Of a stretch of 41,338 nucleotides of DNA, positions 24,880 to 33,139 are shown piece after piece. Both the position numbers and the translations under genes were made by a program. Below the pieces are notes generated by a model. That model was not told the DNA's origin. It did no database searches and worked only from the letters and a program-made list of their open reading frames with translations. Numbering within the stretch: the stretch's first letter is position 1; each line of letters opens with the position of its first letter. The DNA comes from Omnitrophica WOR_2 bacterium RIFCSPHIGHO2_02_FULL_50_17. Its GTDB lineage: Bacteria; Omnitrophota; Gorgyraeia; Zapsychrales; Zapsychraceae. The stretch covers positions 1-41,338 of the forward strand of contig MHGQ01000002.1 of the NCBI GenBank assembly GCA_001805645.1. The letters run 5' to 3'.

Positions 24880-27800
24880 ATGATTACAAAATTCCGACGA
24901 ATAGTTCAAATGACGATCCTGGCGGGGATTATCCTGACGGTCTATTTTCATTATTACGAAAATCAGAAGGTCAAATACGGGGGAGAGGCCGTTATACGGG
25001 ATTCCGTCGTCTTACGCGCTATTGACAAGGCCGTTGGCCGCATTGAAAACCGCACTCAACTCATAACATTCTTCAAGGGCGATGTGTGGACAGCCCAGAT
25101 CGGGCAATGGAAATTGACGGACCCTTTGGCCTTTTTCGGCAATCTGATCCGGACGAAGGAGATTTACTGGCCGTTATTTTTTTCTGCCCTGATCCCAATA
25201 GCGGCAACGGTGATCCTGGGAAAGATTTTCTGTGGATGGATTTGTCCCATGGGGCTTCTATTCGAGTGGAACAGCCGATTGCGCCGGTTCTTAAAGAAAG
25301 CGGGCCTTCCGCTTTTTGACTTTAAACTGCCGGCCTCAGTTAAATTTTTCGTCTTGGGAGGAGGGCTTTTGACGGGTCTGATCTTTGGCGCGCATTATTT
25401 TCTTATCATTTATCCGCCCAAACTTATCTCCGGCGAGATTTATTTAAGTATTACGCGTTCGACGTTGAGTTATGGCGCTATTTTTCTTTTTACTCTTCTT
25501 GCCGTGGAGCTGGTTTTAGCGCCCCGCTTGTGGTGCCGAAGCCTTTGTCCCGGGGGCGCCCTTTACACGCTTTTAAGCCGGTTCAGGTTTCTGCGCATCC
25601 AAAACGACCGGAGGCGCTGCACCGACTGCGGCATTTGCGACCGCGCTTGTCCTTACGAGATTCAACCGTCTAAGGGGAATTTATCGTCCGAGTGCGATCA
25701 CTGCGGTGTCTGCATTGATAAGTGCCCTGTGAATACACTTTTTTTCAGTGTCATCAATGACCGTGAGATATACCAGCGGGTGGTGCAACAGCGGATTCCT
25801 CCCCCATCGAAAAGGGGGAGGGAAGGTGGGGGTGAGAATCCCCTCCCTCGATGGGAGGGGAAGTTCTGGAAACAAATGGTTATCTTTCTAGGCGTTTTTT
25901 TAATAACGACCAGCGCCCACGCCCATCATATCCGCGGACTTCCCCATTACGGCTATTCGAAAAATTATCCCCAAGTTCCCACCTATGAAGAGTCTCGCGT
26001 GGTGGATGACTGGGGAATCTCGTTCTCTTATATTAAAATTTTTGAAACAAAAAACTGTGATCTGGCCATTTATCTGAAGAACACGAAAACAGGCAAGCCT
26101 TTTGACGGGGTGATGAGTTTTAAGGTTTTTGGCGAACATGAAGACCCGCACGATGTCCATGCCTATGACGCCCACCGGCATACCAATACCTACCGGGTGG
26201 GGTGGGTTTATGAAAAAGACGGGATTTATACGCTGCGCATTACATTCAACGACGGCGGTAAAACCTATATGGAAGATTTCCGGATGCAGATGGGCAATGT
26301 TGGGTTTAATAAGCTTTGGCTGATTCTGCCGGCATCTGTTGTCTTGATGCTGGTTTTTTTAAATGTCATCAAACGTCTTAGGGGAAAATCTGTGAAGACA
26401 GCGGCGGTTGTTTTAGCCTTGATTTATACGTTTGCGGCCCCGGCGCTTGTCTTTGCCGCCGAGAAAGGCTTCTGCCCGATTTGCGGGATGAAGATGCCCT
26501 GCCCGATGAAATGTATCGCCGCGGTCACCGGCTCCGGCGGTGAGAAGATGATGCTCATGTCCGGTATGCCGGCCAGGCTTTTTTTTACCGGCATCGCGCT
26601 TGTGCTGATTGTTTCTTTTATCGCCGTTGAGATCCTAATCCGGGGCTCAAAACAGCCCGGCGACTATGCCAAGTTTAATTTGCTTGAGATGCGATGGCTC
26701 AATGCGCTTGTAAAGAAACCCTATTTCAAATTTCTTTTTCAGTTTCCCGTATTTCTCGTTTTTTGTTTCATTATTTATGCCGGCCTTTTCGGGCACGGCA
26801 TTATCAATATTGCGCCGATCTTGACCTGGACCATCTGGTGGGCGGGATTAGTCTTTTTGATTTTATTTTTCGGCAAGGCGTGGTGTTTTGTCTGTCCATG
26901 GGATTTTATGGCTACGTTATTTCAGCATCTGAAACCCTTCGGCGTCAGCAATGCCCCTTTCACATTGGGCTTGAAGTGGCCGCCGTGGCTTAAGAATATT
27001 TATCTGGCCATCGGGCTTTTTATCCTGCTGACGTGGTTTGAGCTTGGGTTTAAGGTGACGGCCTCGCCGCGTTCCACGGCCTTTTTGGGTATCTTGATGG
27101 TCTGCCTTTCGATTGTGCCGGCGCTTATCTTTGAGAAGCGTTCTTTTTGCAAATACGGGTGTCTCGTGGGGCGCATCTCCGGGCTTTACGCGATGTTTGC
27201 ACCTATTGAGGTGCGAAGTAAAGACTTATCCGTATGCACCGCATGCCGCACTAAAGATTGTTTTGCGGGAAATGACCGCGGCAATCCTTGCCCGACGTCC
27301 CTTGTTATCCCTCAAATTCGCGAAAATACTTATTGTATTTTGTGCACGGAATGCGTGCGAAGCTGCCCCCATGATAACGTGGCGGTTAATATACGCCCCT
27401 TTGCCGCAGACCTCAGGCGGTTTAAAACGGCGCGTCCCGATGAGGCCTGGCTGGCTGTGATTCTTCTGGCGTTAACGTCTTTTCACGGCCTGACGATGAC
27501 GCCTCTGTGGGATTCAGCGGCTCAGACCTCTGTTCTCGGGCTTCTGCAGTCAACATTGAGCGTGGGCCGGCTGAGCGCCTTTACGATCGGGATGATCCTT
27601 GTCAACGGCCTGCTGGCGTTGCTTTATTACGGCATTTCGATTATTACCCAGAGGTTTGCCGGCGACGCGGATGTCCCGACGAAGAAAATTTTTTTATATT
27701 ACGCTTATTCGATTCTGCCCATTGCGCTTTTTTATCATCTGGCGCATAATGGGATGCATTTTTTTATGGAAGGGCAGATGGTTGTGCCGTTACTTTCGGA

Positions 27801-28077
27801 TCCTTTAGGGAGAGGGGCGAATTTCTTCGGGACGGCCGCCTGGCAGATGGGTCCGATTCTTTCGAGCCAGAGCATCTGGCATCTTCAGGTGGGCCTTGTC
27901 CTCACGGGCCATATCTTCGGAATTATCATCGCGCATCATGTCTCGCGCAGGCTTTTTGCCGATGACAGAAAAGCCCTGCGGTCGCTGCTTCCGATGCTGG
28001 CGGGGATGATCTTTTTCTCCTGTGTCTCTTTATGGATTATGCACCTGGATATGAATATGCGAAGCAGTCTAATGTAG
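24880..28077 (+). CDS. NapH-type polyferredoxin fusion: NapH, FixH-like periplasmic domain and second polyferredoxin
   Basis: The 1065-residue frame contains several units. Residues 1-306 match a whole NapH: membrane helices, CGWICPMG, RSLCPGGALY, and two ferredoxin motifs from C247. Residues 307-329 are encoded by a palindromic repeat (25796-25864). At M333 a new signal peptide (MVIFLGVFLITTSAHA) begins. A FixH/YtkA-like beta domain follows (about 350-475), then a cysteine/methionine-rich CPICGMKMPCPMKC segment (about 531), then a second membrane polyferredoxin (about 610-860) with WCFVCPWD and CILCTECVRSCP. The last 200 residues are membrane helices with H953, H956, H960, H1011 and H1019, possible heme ligands. 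I start it at ATG 24880. Earlier codons overlap napG. It may be one protein, or two if translation restarts at 25876. Confidence 0.85.
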   Translation: MITKFRRIVQMTILAGIILTVYFHYYENQKVKYGGEAVIRDSVVLRAIDKAVGRIENRTQLITFFKGDVWTAQIGQWKLTDPLAFFGNLIRTKEIYWPLFFSALIPIAATVILGKIFCGWICPMGLLFEWNSRLRRFLKKAGLPLFDFKLPASVKFFVLGGGLLTGLIFGAHYFLIIYPPKLISGEIYLSITRSTLSYGAIFLFTLLAVELVLAPRLWCRSLCPGGALYTLLSRFRFLRIQNDRRRCTDCGICDRACPYEIQPSKGNLSSECDHCGVCIDKCPVNTLFFSVINDREIYQRVVQQRIPPPSKRGREGGGENPLPRWEGKFWKQMVIFLGVFLITTSAHAHHIRGLPHYGYSKNYPQVPTYEESRVVDDWGISFSYIKIFETKNCDLAIYLKNTKTGKPFDGVMSFKVFGEHEDPHDVHAYDAHRHTNTYRVGWVYEKDGIYTLRITFNDGGKTYMEDFRMQMGNVGFNKLWLILPASVVLMLVFLNVIKRLRGKSVKTAAVVLALIYTFAAPALVFAAEKGFCPICGMKMPCPMKCIAAVTGSGGEKMMLMSGMPARLFFTGIALVLIVSFIAVEILIRGSKQPGDYAKFNLLEMRWLNALVKKPYFKFLFQFPVFLVFCFIIYAGLFGHGIINIAPILTWTIWWAGLVFLILFFGKAWCFVCPWDFMATLFQHLKPFGVSNAPFTLGLKWPPWLKNIYLAIGLFILLTWFELGFKVTASPRSTAFLGILMVCLSIVPALIFEKRSFCKYGCLVGRISGLYAMFAPIEVRSKDLSVCTACRTKDCFAGNDRGNPCPTSLVIPQIRENTYCILCTECVRSCPHDNVAVNIRPFAADLRRFKTARPDEAWLAVILLALTSFHGLTMTPLWDSAAQTSVLGLLQSTLSVGRLSAFTIGMILVNGLLALLYYGISIITQRFAGDADVPTKKIFLYYAYSILPIALFYHLAHNGMHFFMEGQMVVPLLSDPLGRGANFFGTAAWQMGPILSSQSIWHLQVGLVLTGHIFGIIIAHHVSRRLFADDRKALRSLLPMLAGMIFFSCVSLWIMHLDMNMRSSLM
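25796..25864. repeat. Palindromic repeat element copy B, inside a coding frame
   Basis: Two hairpins, CCTCCCCC/GGGGGAGG (25798-25805 and 25814-25821) and CCCCTCCC/GGGAGGGG (25840-25847 and 25853-25860), are joined by a GGTGGGGGTGAGAAT linker. The reverse complement of copy A (21361-21486) shows the same order and linker, plus an extra central palindrome. The element is read through without a stop (PPPSKRGREGGG in one frame). Confidence 0.85.
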
Positions 28078-28119
28078 GGATTAGAGGGATAAAGGATTAG
28101 AGGATTAAAGGGTTAGAGG
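28077..28119. repeat. Degenerate GGATTAGA direct repeats
   Basis: Four to five imperfect copies of GGATTAGA/GGATAAA/GGGTTAGA follow one another straight after the NapH fusion stop. They have no spacers or symmetry. Confidence 0.6.
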
Positions 28120-28147
28120 CGATCTGCTGGACGATTGGAGAAGATAG

Positions 28148-28750
28148 ATGGACGGGGAATTATCGCGAAGGAAATTTTTTCGAGAGGGTTTTAGAAAATT
28201 GGCTGATGGTCTTAAGGCGACGGCCTCGGCGCTGTACAGCGACGTTGAGAGCTTTACGGAAAGTGCTTTTACCATTCGGCCGTCCTTAATTCGCCCGCCG
28301 GGAGCTCTGCCGGAGAAAGAATTCTTAGAGAAGTGCACGCGCTGCAACGAGTGCGTCCGTGTCTGTCCCCAGCAGGCGGTAATGAAGTTTGTCGGCGAGG
28401 GTTCCGTGAATCATCTGACGCCGATTTTAAACTTGCGTAAATCCCCTTGTGTGCTTTGTGAAGGGTTTCCTTGTGTTGAGGTCTGTCAGCCAGCCGCGTT
28501 AGTTCAACCGATTTCTAGGCGCCATGTCCAGATGGGTACCGCCGTCATCAACATCAAGCTTTGCCATGCCTGGCAAGGGGCGGATTGTGATTATTGTTTT
28601 AAGGAATGCCCGTTTCCCGGCGAGGCTATCACCCTGGATGATTCCCGCCGCCCGCATGTCGTTGAAGCATCTTGCACAGGCTGCGGGCTGTGCGAGCATA
28701 TCTGCCCCAGCCGCCAGCCGGCGATTATAGTAAGAAAGATAGCCTACTGA
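28148..28750 (+). CDS. NapG-like ferredoxin with four [4Fe-4S] motifs, copy 2
   Basis: The 200-residue protein is homologous to the NapG-like protein at 24276. It begins with SRRKFFREGF but has a more polar N-terminal stretch (to about residue 45), without a clear hydrophobic core, so its export is uncertain. The Fe-S part starts RPPGALPEKEFLEKC and has CTRCNECVRVCP, CVLCEGFPCVEVCQ, CHAWQGADCDYCFKECP and CTGCGLCEHICP. GGAGAAG lies before the ATG. Together with copy 1 and the fusion, the order is G-H-H-G, as if two NapGH modules were joined back to front. It may be the partner of the second polyferredoxin. Confidence 0.88.
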   Translation: MDGELSRRKFFREGFRKLADGLKATASALYSDVESFTESAFTIRPSLIRPPGALPEKEFLEKCTRCNECVRVCPQQAVMKFVGEGSVNHLTPILNLRKSPCVLCEGFPCVEVCQPAALVQPISRRHVQMGTAVINIKLCHAWQGADCDYCFKECPFPGEAITLDDSRRPHVVEASCTGCGLCEHICPSRQPAIIVRKIAY

Positions 28751-28883
28751 ATCATAATGACATTAGGATGGTATATTTACATTTAGATTCTATGATTATA
28801 TAAGTTATGGCTATGCCAGCTTCATGGCCCGAGAGCGGAGATTCTTTGTCTTCCCTTGGACCGCCTTGAATTGCCTTTTGACG

Positions 28884-28911
28884 TTGTAATAGGCGCAGAG
28901 TCAGGTATAAT
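28884..28911 (+). promoter_or_regulatory. Candidate promoter for moaD
   Basis: TTGTAA (28884-28889) and a perfect TATAAT (28906-28911) are separated by 16 bp. They lie in a 186-bp gap after the second napG-like gene, whose first 60 bp are AT-rich. I see no gene or known riboswitch in that gap. Confidence 0.5.
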
Positions 28912-28936
28912 AACCCTCAAATCAGGTAGGCTAGGC

Positions 28937-29200
28937 ATGGGAGCAATGGTGGTAAAAGAAAAGTTAGTCCATATCCAATATTTCGCCATCCTGCGGGAGG
29001 CCCGAGGTAAGACTGAAGAGGATATTCAGACAACGGCCGCGACCGCGCAAGAGCTTTATAAAGAATTGAAAAACAAATTCGGTTTTCAGATATTTCAGGA
29101 TTCGCTGCGTGTTTGCGTCAATGACGAATTCTGCGATTGGCAGACGGGGTTAAAAGAAGGGGACAGGATTGTCTTTATCCCGCCGGTGGCCGGAGGGTAG
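28937..29200 (+). CDS. moaD: Molybdopterin synthase small (sulfur carrier) subunit
   Basis: The 87-residue ubiquitin-like protein ends in the diagnostic Gly-Gly (PPVAGG). In the MoaD family this end carries the thiocarboxylate sulfur used to build molybdopterin. The body fits MoaD: VHIQYFAILREARG at the first strand and LKEGDRIVFIPPVAGG at the end. I start at ATG 28937, which has AGGTAGG 6 nt upstream. ATG 28946 is an alternative giving 84 residues. Its place next to the Mo-dependent oxidoreductase fits a cofactor supply role. No moaE is seen, so the large subunit must be encoded elsewhere. ThiS-type carriers also end GG but are usually shorter. Confidence 0.88.
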   Translation: MGAMVVKEKLVHIQYFAILREARGKTEEDIQTTAATAQELYKELKNKFGFQIFQDSLRVCVNDEFCDWQTGLKEGDRIVFIPPVAGG

Positions 29201-29225
29201 TTCCACTGAAAAAAAGGGGGTCAGA

Positions 29226-30554
29226 ATGAAACGGATTATGATTTTAATCGGCGTGTGTGTTTTTTTAGGGGCGGGCCAAGCCCAGGCCGGGAAAATCCTC
29301 AATGAACATCTGCCGGATTGGCTTAAAGTGGATCTGGAATTCCGCCACCGGTTTGAATACAGACAGAATTTTGATTTTAATGATACGGCCGATGACGAAG
29401 ACGGTTTCAATCTCTATCGGTCGCGGTTAAACGTCAGTCTCATCCCTGAAGAAGATTTCAAGATATTCACCCAGTTTCAGGACGCGCGGATTTCCCACGA
29501 CAGATTCGCCAGTAAGACCCCTTATGAAAATTATATGGACCTGCGCCAGTTTTACATCGAGGCCGATGATCTATTGAGCGAAGAGGACATCCATTTAAGC
29601 AGCCTAGGCGTGAGGGGCGGCCGTCAGGAGCTTGCCTATGGCGCCCAGCGCTTGATTGGCGGATTTAATTGGTCCAATGTCGCCCAGACCTTTGACGCGG
29701 GGAAGATTATGGCTGAGTTTGAACCTTATCATCTTAATATCGATCTCTTCGCAGGGACTTTGACGCCCAATAAATCGCCGCGGGAGGCGGATGATCTTTA
29801 TGACGGCTCCTCCAAAGACCGTATCGGCGGTTATTATGCGACTTACAAAGGATTCGCCAGCGCCACCCTCGAGAATTACCTCATCAACCGCAAGACAAAC
29901 AAGAATATCTCCTTCGGCCCCAGCGGCAGCAGGGAGCTGGATGATTACACCTTCGGTGGCCGTCTGACAGGCAAGATTGCCGGCACCGGCTTTGATTATG
30001 AACTGGAGGCGGCCAAACAATGGGGGGATTTTGACGATCTGAACGTGAACGCCCTTATGGCGGTGGGGATCATCGGCTATACTTTCGATTATGCCTGGCA
30101 GCCGCGGGCAGCTTTTGAATTTGATTATGCCTCCGGCGACAATGAGGCCTCGGACGACGACAAGGAAACGTTCGACAACCTGTATCCGACGAATCACCTG
30201 TACTATGGGTATATGGATCTAGCAAGTCTGCAAAACCTTAACAATTATCATTTTCAGGCCAGTGTCAAGCCTGTGAAGAAGTTGAGTCTCCAGGCGGATG
30301 CGCATTTGATTTATCTGGACACGGCGAAAGATTCCCTCTACAACGCCGGCCGCGGCGTCACGAGAACCGCGTCGGGCACCGGCGTTGACACCCACGTCGG
30401 CAATGAGTTGGATTTGACGGCTAAATATAAGGTATGCGACTACGCCGATGTTTTGCTGGGCTATTCCCACTTTTTCGCCGGCAAGTATCTGGAGGAAAGC
30501 GGCGCCGATGATGACGGCGACTTTGCCTATGTCCAGACAACATTGAGTTTTTAG
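29226..30554 (+). CDS. Outer-membrane beta-barrel porin, alginate-export (AlgE-like) family
   Basis: The 442-residue protein has a signal peptide (MKRIMILIGVCVFLGAGQAQA) and then a chain of alternating amphipathic strands rich in Tyr, Phe, Asp and Gly, ending in an aromatic C-terminal strand (FAYVQTTLSF) typical of outer-membrane barrels. The early region VDLEFRHRFEYRQNF..FNLYRSRLNVSLIP and RQFYIEADDL fits alginate-export domain porins, which are widespread and not limited to alginate. The ATG at 29226 is chosen by the signal peptide. It confirms a diderm envelope. In the respiratory context it may admit an anionic substrate such as nitrate, which is inference. Confidence 0.85.
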   Translation: MKRIMILIGVCVFLGAGQAQAGKILNEHLPDWLKVDLEFRHRFEYRQNFDFNDTADDEDGFNLYRSRLNVSLIPEEDFKIFTQFQDARISHDRFASKTPYENYMDLRQFYIEADDLLSEEDIHLSSLGVRGGRQELAYGAQRLIGGFNWSNVAQTFDAGKIMAEFEPYHLNIDLFAGTLTPNKSPREADDLYDGSSKDRIGGYYATYKGFASATLENYLINRKTNKNISFGPSGSRELDDYTFGGRLTGKIAGTGFDYELEAAKQWGDFDDLNVNALMAVGIIGYTFDYAWQPRAAFEFDYASGDNEASDDDKETFDNLYPTNHLYYGYMDLASLQNLNNYHFQASVKPVKKLSLQADAHLIYLDTAKDSLYNAGRGVTRTASGTGVDTHVGNELDLTAKYKVCDYADVLLGYSHFFAGKYLEESGADDDGDFAYVQTTLSF

Positions 30555-30579
30555 AAAGCTGAGGTTTTGGGCAAAATTA

Positions 30580-30608
30580 TTGATGCGAGGCTGTGATTTT
30601 GTTATACT
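30580..30608 (+). promoter_or_regulatory. Promoter of hemA
   Basis: TTGATG (30580-30585) and TATACT (30603-30608) are separated by 17 bp. A leader of about 25 nt follows, with an AAGGAG SD (30625-30630). This is a conventional leadered start, in contrast to the leaderless candidates elsewhere. Confidence 0.65.
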
Positions 30609-30639
30609 AAAACCCAATGCCTCAAAGGAGAGAAAAACC

Positions 30640-31782
30640 GTGAGAATTATCGTTGCGGGGATCAATCACCAAAATACCCCGTTGGAGATTCGGGAGCAAT
30701 TGAATTTAAGCACGACCCAGCAGGAGCTCCTCTTAAGCGAGCTGAAGAGCTGGCCGTCGGTGGCGGAGGCCTTTGTGCTTTCTACCTGCAACCGGGTGGA
30801 GGTCTACGCCCATGTGATTGACTCATGCGAGGGCGTCCCGCCGTCGCTTTTTCAGAGTAGGACCGGCCGAGGAATTGATGAGACGGATACCGTTTCATCT
30901 CTTATCCGCCTCATTTTCAGGATCAAAAAGATTCGCTCCCCCGACGTCTTAATTCCGTATTTTTATGCTTACAGGGACAAGGAGGCCGTCGGCCACCTGT
31001 TAAGGGTTGTGGCGGGGCTTGATTCCATGATTTTGGGCGAAGAGCAGATCTTGGGCCAGGTCAAAGAGGCCTTTGCGCGCTCCCACGAACAGGGGATGCT
31101 GGCACGGCATTTCCATGTTTTAGGCAATATCGCTGTCCGCACCGGTAAAAAAGTCCGGCAGGAAACGCCTATCGGCATCGGCGGTTCTTCCGTCAGCTGG
31201 GCAGCCATTACAAAGGCCGAACAGGAATGGGGACACCTAAGGGATAAGTCCATTTTGGTTATCGGCGCCGGGAAGATGAGTGATGTGGCCGTCGGCCATA
31301 TCTCGAGTCGAGGATGTGGGAATCTGTATTTAATGAACCGCACGCCTGCCAATGCTGAGAATCTTGCCCGGAAATACGGCGGCGTTGCCGTTTCGTTCTG
31401 TGATATGAAGGAGGTCTTAAGTCAGGTGGATATCTGCATTTGCTCCGTCGGGGCGCCGCATTATATTCTAGAGAAAGACGTTGTCCAGAAGGTGCTGCCC
31501 GGGCGGGGGGAGAGACCCTTGACGCTGATTGATATCTCGGTACCGCGCAACATCGACCCCTCGGCGGCGCAGCTTCCGGGTGTGCGTTTGTATCAACTGG
31601 ACGACTTAAAAGAGGTGGTCGATTCCAACATGGAGGAAAGGCGAAAGGCCATTCCCCTTGCTGAGGAAATCATCCGCCGTAAACTGTCTGAGTTTTTCGA
31701 GAAAGTCCATAAGGATACCTCCAGGAATCCCGACGACTGTCCCAATGATTTTCGTCTAACCACAGATGTTTCTTGGGAATGA
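30640..31782 (+). CDS. hemA: Glutamyl-tRNA reductase, C-terminally short
   Basis: The 380-residue enzyme reduces glutamyl-tRNA to glutamate-1-semialdehyde, the first step of C5 heme synthesis. I start at GTG 30640 (RIIVAGINHQNTPLEIRE), 9 nt after AAGGAG. The catalytic cysteine lies in LSTCNRVEVYAH, and GLDSMILGEEQILGQVKEAF and the NADPH loop VIGAGKMSDVA are present. After the SNMEERRKAIPLAEEIIRRKLSEF helix the protein ends about 50 residues later, so most of the usual dimerisation domain is missing. No continuation is found in other frames, because the ferrochelatase fusion begins 18 bp on. It probably supplies heme for the many cytochromes. Confidence 0.92.
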   Translation: MRIIVAGINHQNTPLEIREQLNLSTTQQELLLSELKSWPSVAEAFVLSTCNRVEVYAHVIDSCEGVPPSLFQSRTGRGIDETDTVSSLIRLIFRIKKIRSPDVLIPYFYAYRDKEAVGHLLRVVAGLDSMILGEEQILGQVKEAFARSHEQGMLARHFHVLGNIAVRTGKKVRQETPIGIGGSSVSWAAITKAEQEWGHLRDKSILVIGAGKMSDVAVGHISSRGCGNLYLMNRTPANAENLARKYGGVAVSFCDMKEVLSQVDICICSVGAPHYILEKDVVQKVLPGRGERPLTLIDISVPRNIDPSAAQLPGVRLYQLDDLKEVVDSNMEERRKAIPLAEEIIRRKLSEFFEKVHKDTSRNPDDCPNDFRLTTDVSWE

Positions 31783-31800
31783 TGAGATCGGCAATGCCGT

Positions 31801-33132
31801 ATGAACTTCGATATTTTTCAGCGATATCCCTATGGGACATTATCCCTTTTTTCCTTTTTCGTTAATGTCCCCTTGGGCTACATTCGAGAGAACCATCCCT
31901 CCTTTTCCTTCAGGTGGCTTTTTTGGATTCATGCCTCCATTCCTCTGATTATTTATCTGCGCATCACGCTGGGAACGTCCGTCGTCTTTATGCCTGTGAG
32001 CATCCTCTTGGCTGTTGCCGGGCAGGTTGTCGGAAGCTATTGGCGAAGGGGGCAGATGTCACAGGAGGAGAAGGAACAGCTCAAGCAGATCCCCCCCCTC
32101 GATGCGAAGGGGCAAAAAGGCTGGGATGCCTCTTCAGTTGCGGTCGTTTTGCTGAACATGGGGGGGCCGAAAACCGAAGGGGATGTCCCCGCTTTCCAGA
32201 AAAGATTGTTTTCCGACCCTCTTTTGATACGGTTTCCTTTGTCCTTTTTCTTTCAGCGTTTTTTTGCCTGGCTTCTTGCGACTCTGCGCGGTTCCAGAAC
32301 GCAGAGGAGGTATCGGCTTATCGGCGGAGGAAGCCCTATCTTTCAATCAACACAGAATCAGGCCGCGGCACTCAAAGAAGCGCTGAAACAAAGGGGGCGG
32401 GATATGGATGTCATTTTTTCCTTTAATTACAGTCCGCCGCTTCCGCAGGAGACCATTCAAAAGGTTCAAGGGGTCGGCAAGGGCGTGATTCTTCCCTTAA
32501 GCCTTTATCCGCATTATTCCAAGGCCACCACCGGATCGAGTATCTATTATCTCAAGAAAGCGGCCCGCCGCATCTATCCTGAGGTCCGATTTATCGAGGC
32601 CAGGGGCTATCATTTGCATGACGGCTATATCCAGGCCTTTGTTGACCGTATTCGTGAACAGATGGGAGAGGGGGAGGGTTTAGATGAATTTTATCTAGTT
32701 TTTTCCGCTCACAGCCTGCCGCTTTATTTTTTGGCCGCAGGGGACCCGTATCCTTTTCAGATCGCCCAGACGGTTGCGAAGATCGTCGCCATGCTTGAGA
32801 GAAACCGTGATTGGGTTATCTCGTATCAAAGCGCGGTGGGGCCGTTGCAATGGCTGAAACCATCCACCGAAGATATGATTGAAGCCCTTATCCGGCGAGG
32901 TTTTAAGAAATTACTGGTTGTGCCGGTTTCCTTTGTCACGGATCATATCGAGACGCTGTGCGAGATCGATATTGAATACCGGCAGTTCGCCGAAAAGTTA
33001 GGGGTGGAGGATTTTCGGATGTCGAAGGCCCTCGAGTGCCATCCCGGTTTTATCCAGGCGCTGGCCGACAGCGTTGAAGAGGCCTTGGGTCCAAGAGAGA
33101 ATAAACACGATTATCCTCGTTTGAACGTTTAG
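31801..33132 (+). CDS. hemH: Ferrochelatase with N-terminal membrane domain
   Basis: The 443-residue protein has an N-terminal part of about 105 residues with two to three hydrophobic segments (LSLFSFFVNVPLGYI; WLFWIHASIPLIIYL; VFMPVSILLAVAGQVVG). A complete ferrochelatase follows, starting VAVVLLNMGGPKT. Active-site residues are H304 in SAHSLP and E384 in DHIETLCEID. The YQSAVGPLQWLKPST segment is also typical. The enzyme inserts iron into a porphyrin to finish heme. The added domain would fix it to the membrane next to cytochrome assembly, which is inference. It follows hemA by 18 bp and is probably in the same operon. Whether the substrate is protoporphyrin or coproporphyrin cannot be read. 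Confidence 0.92.
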   Translation: MNFDIFQRYPYGTLSLFSFFVNVPLGYIRENHPSFSFRWLFWIHASIPLIIYLRITLGTSVVFMPVSILLAVAGQVVGSYWRRGQMSQEEKEQLKQIPPLDAKGQKGWDASSVAVVLLNMGGPKTEGDVPAFQKRLFSDPLLIRFPLSFFFQRFFAWLLATLRGSRTQRRYRLIGGGSPIFQSTQNQAAALKEALKQRGRDMDVIFSFNYSPPLPQETIQKVQGVGKGVILPLSLYPHYSKATTGSSIYYLKKAARRIYPEVRFIEARGYHLHDGYIQAFVDRIREQMGEGEGLDEFYLVFSAHSLPLYFLAAGDPYPFQIAQTVAKIVAMLERNRDWVISYQSAVGPLQWLKPSTEDMIEALIRRGFKKLLVVPVSFVTDHIETLCEIDIEYRQFAEKLGVEDFRMSKALECHPGFIQALADSVEEALGPRENKHDYPRLNV

Positions 33133-33139
33133 GAGGGTT

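Noticed and set aside
28077-28119. CRISPR array
   Set aside because: The GGATTAGA units are adjacent, imperfect and without spacers. No cas genes are present.
28751-28936. Molybdenum-cofactor riboswitch before moaD
   Set aside because: The location is tempting, but I cannot build a convincing conserved multi-stem structure, and the TATAAT promoter lies close to the gene, leaving a leader of under 30 nt.
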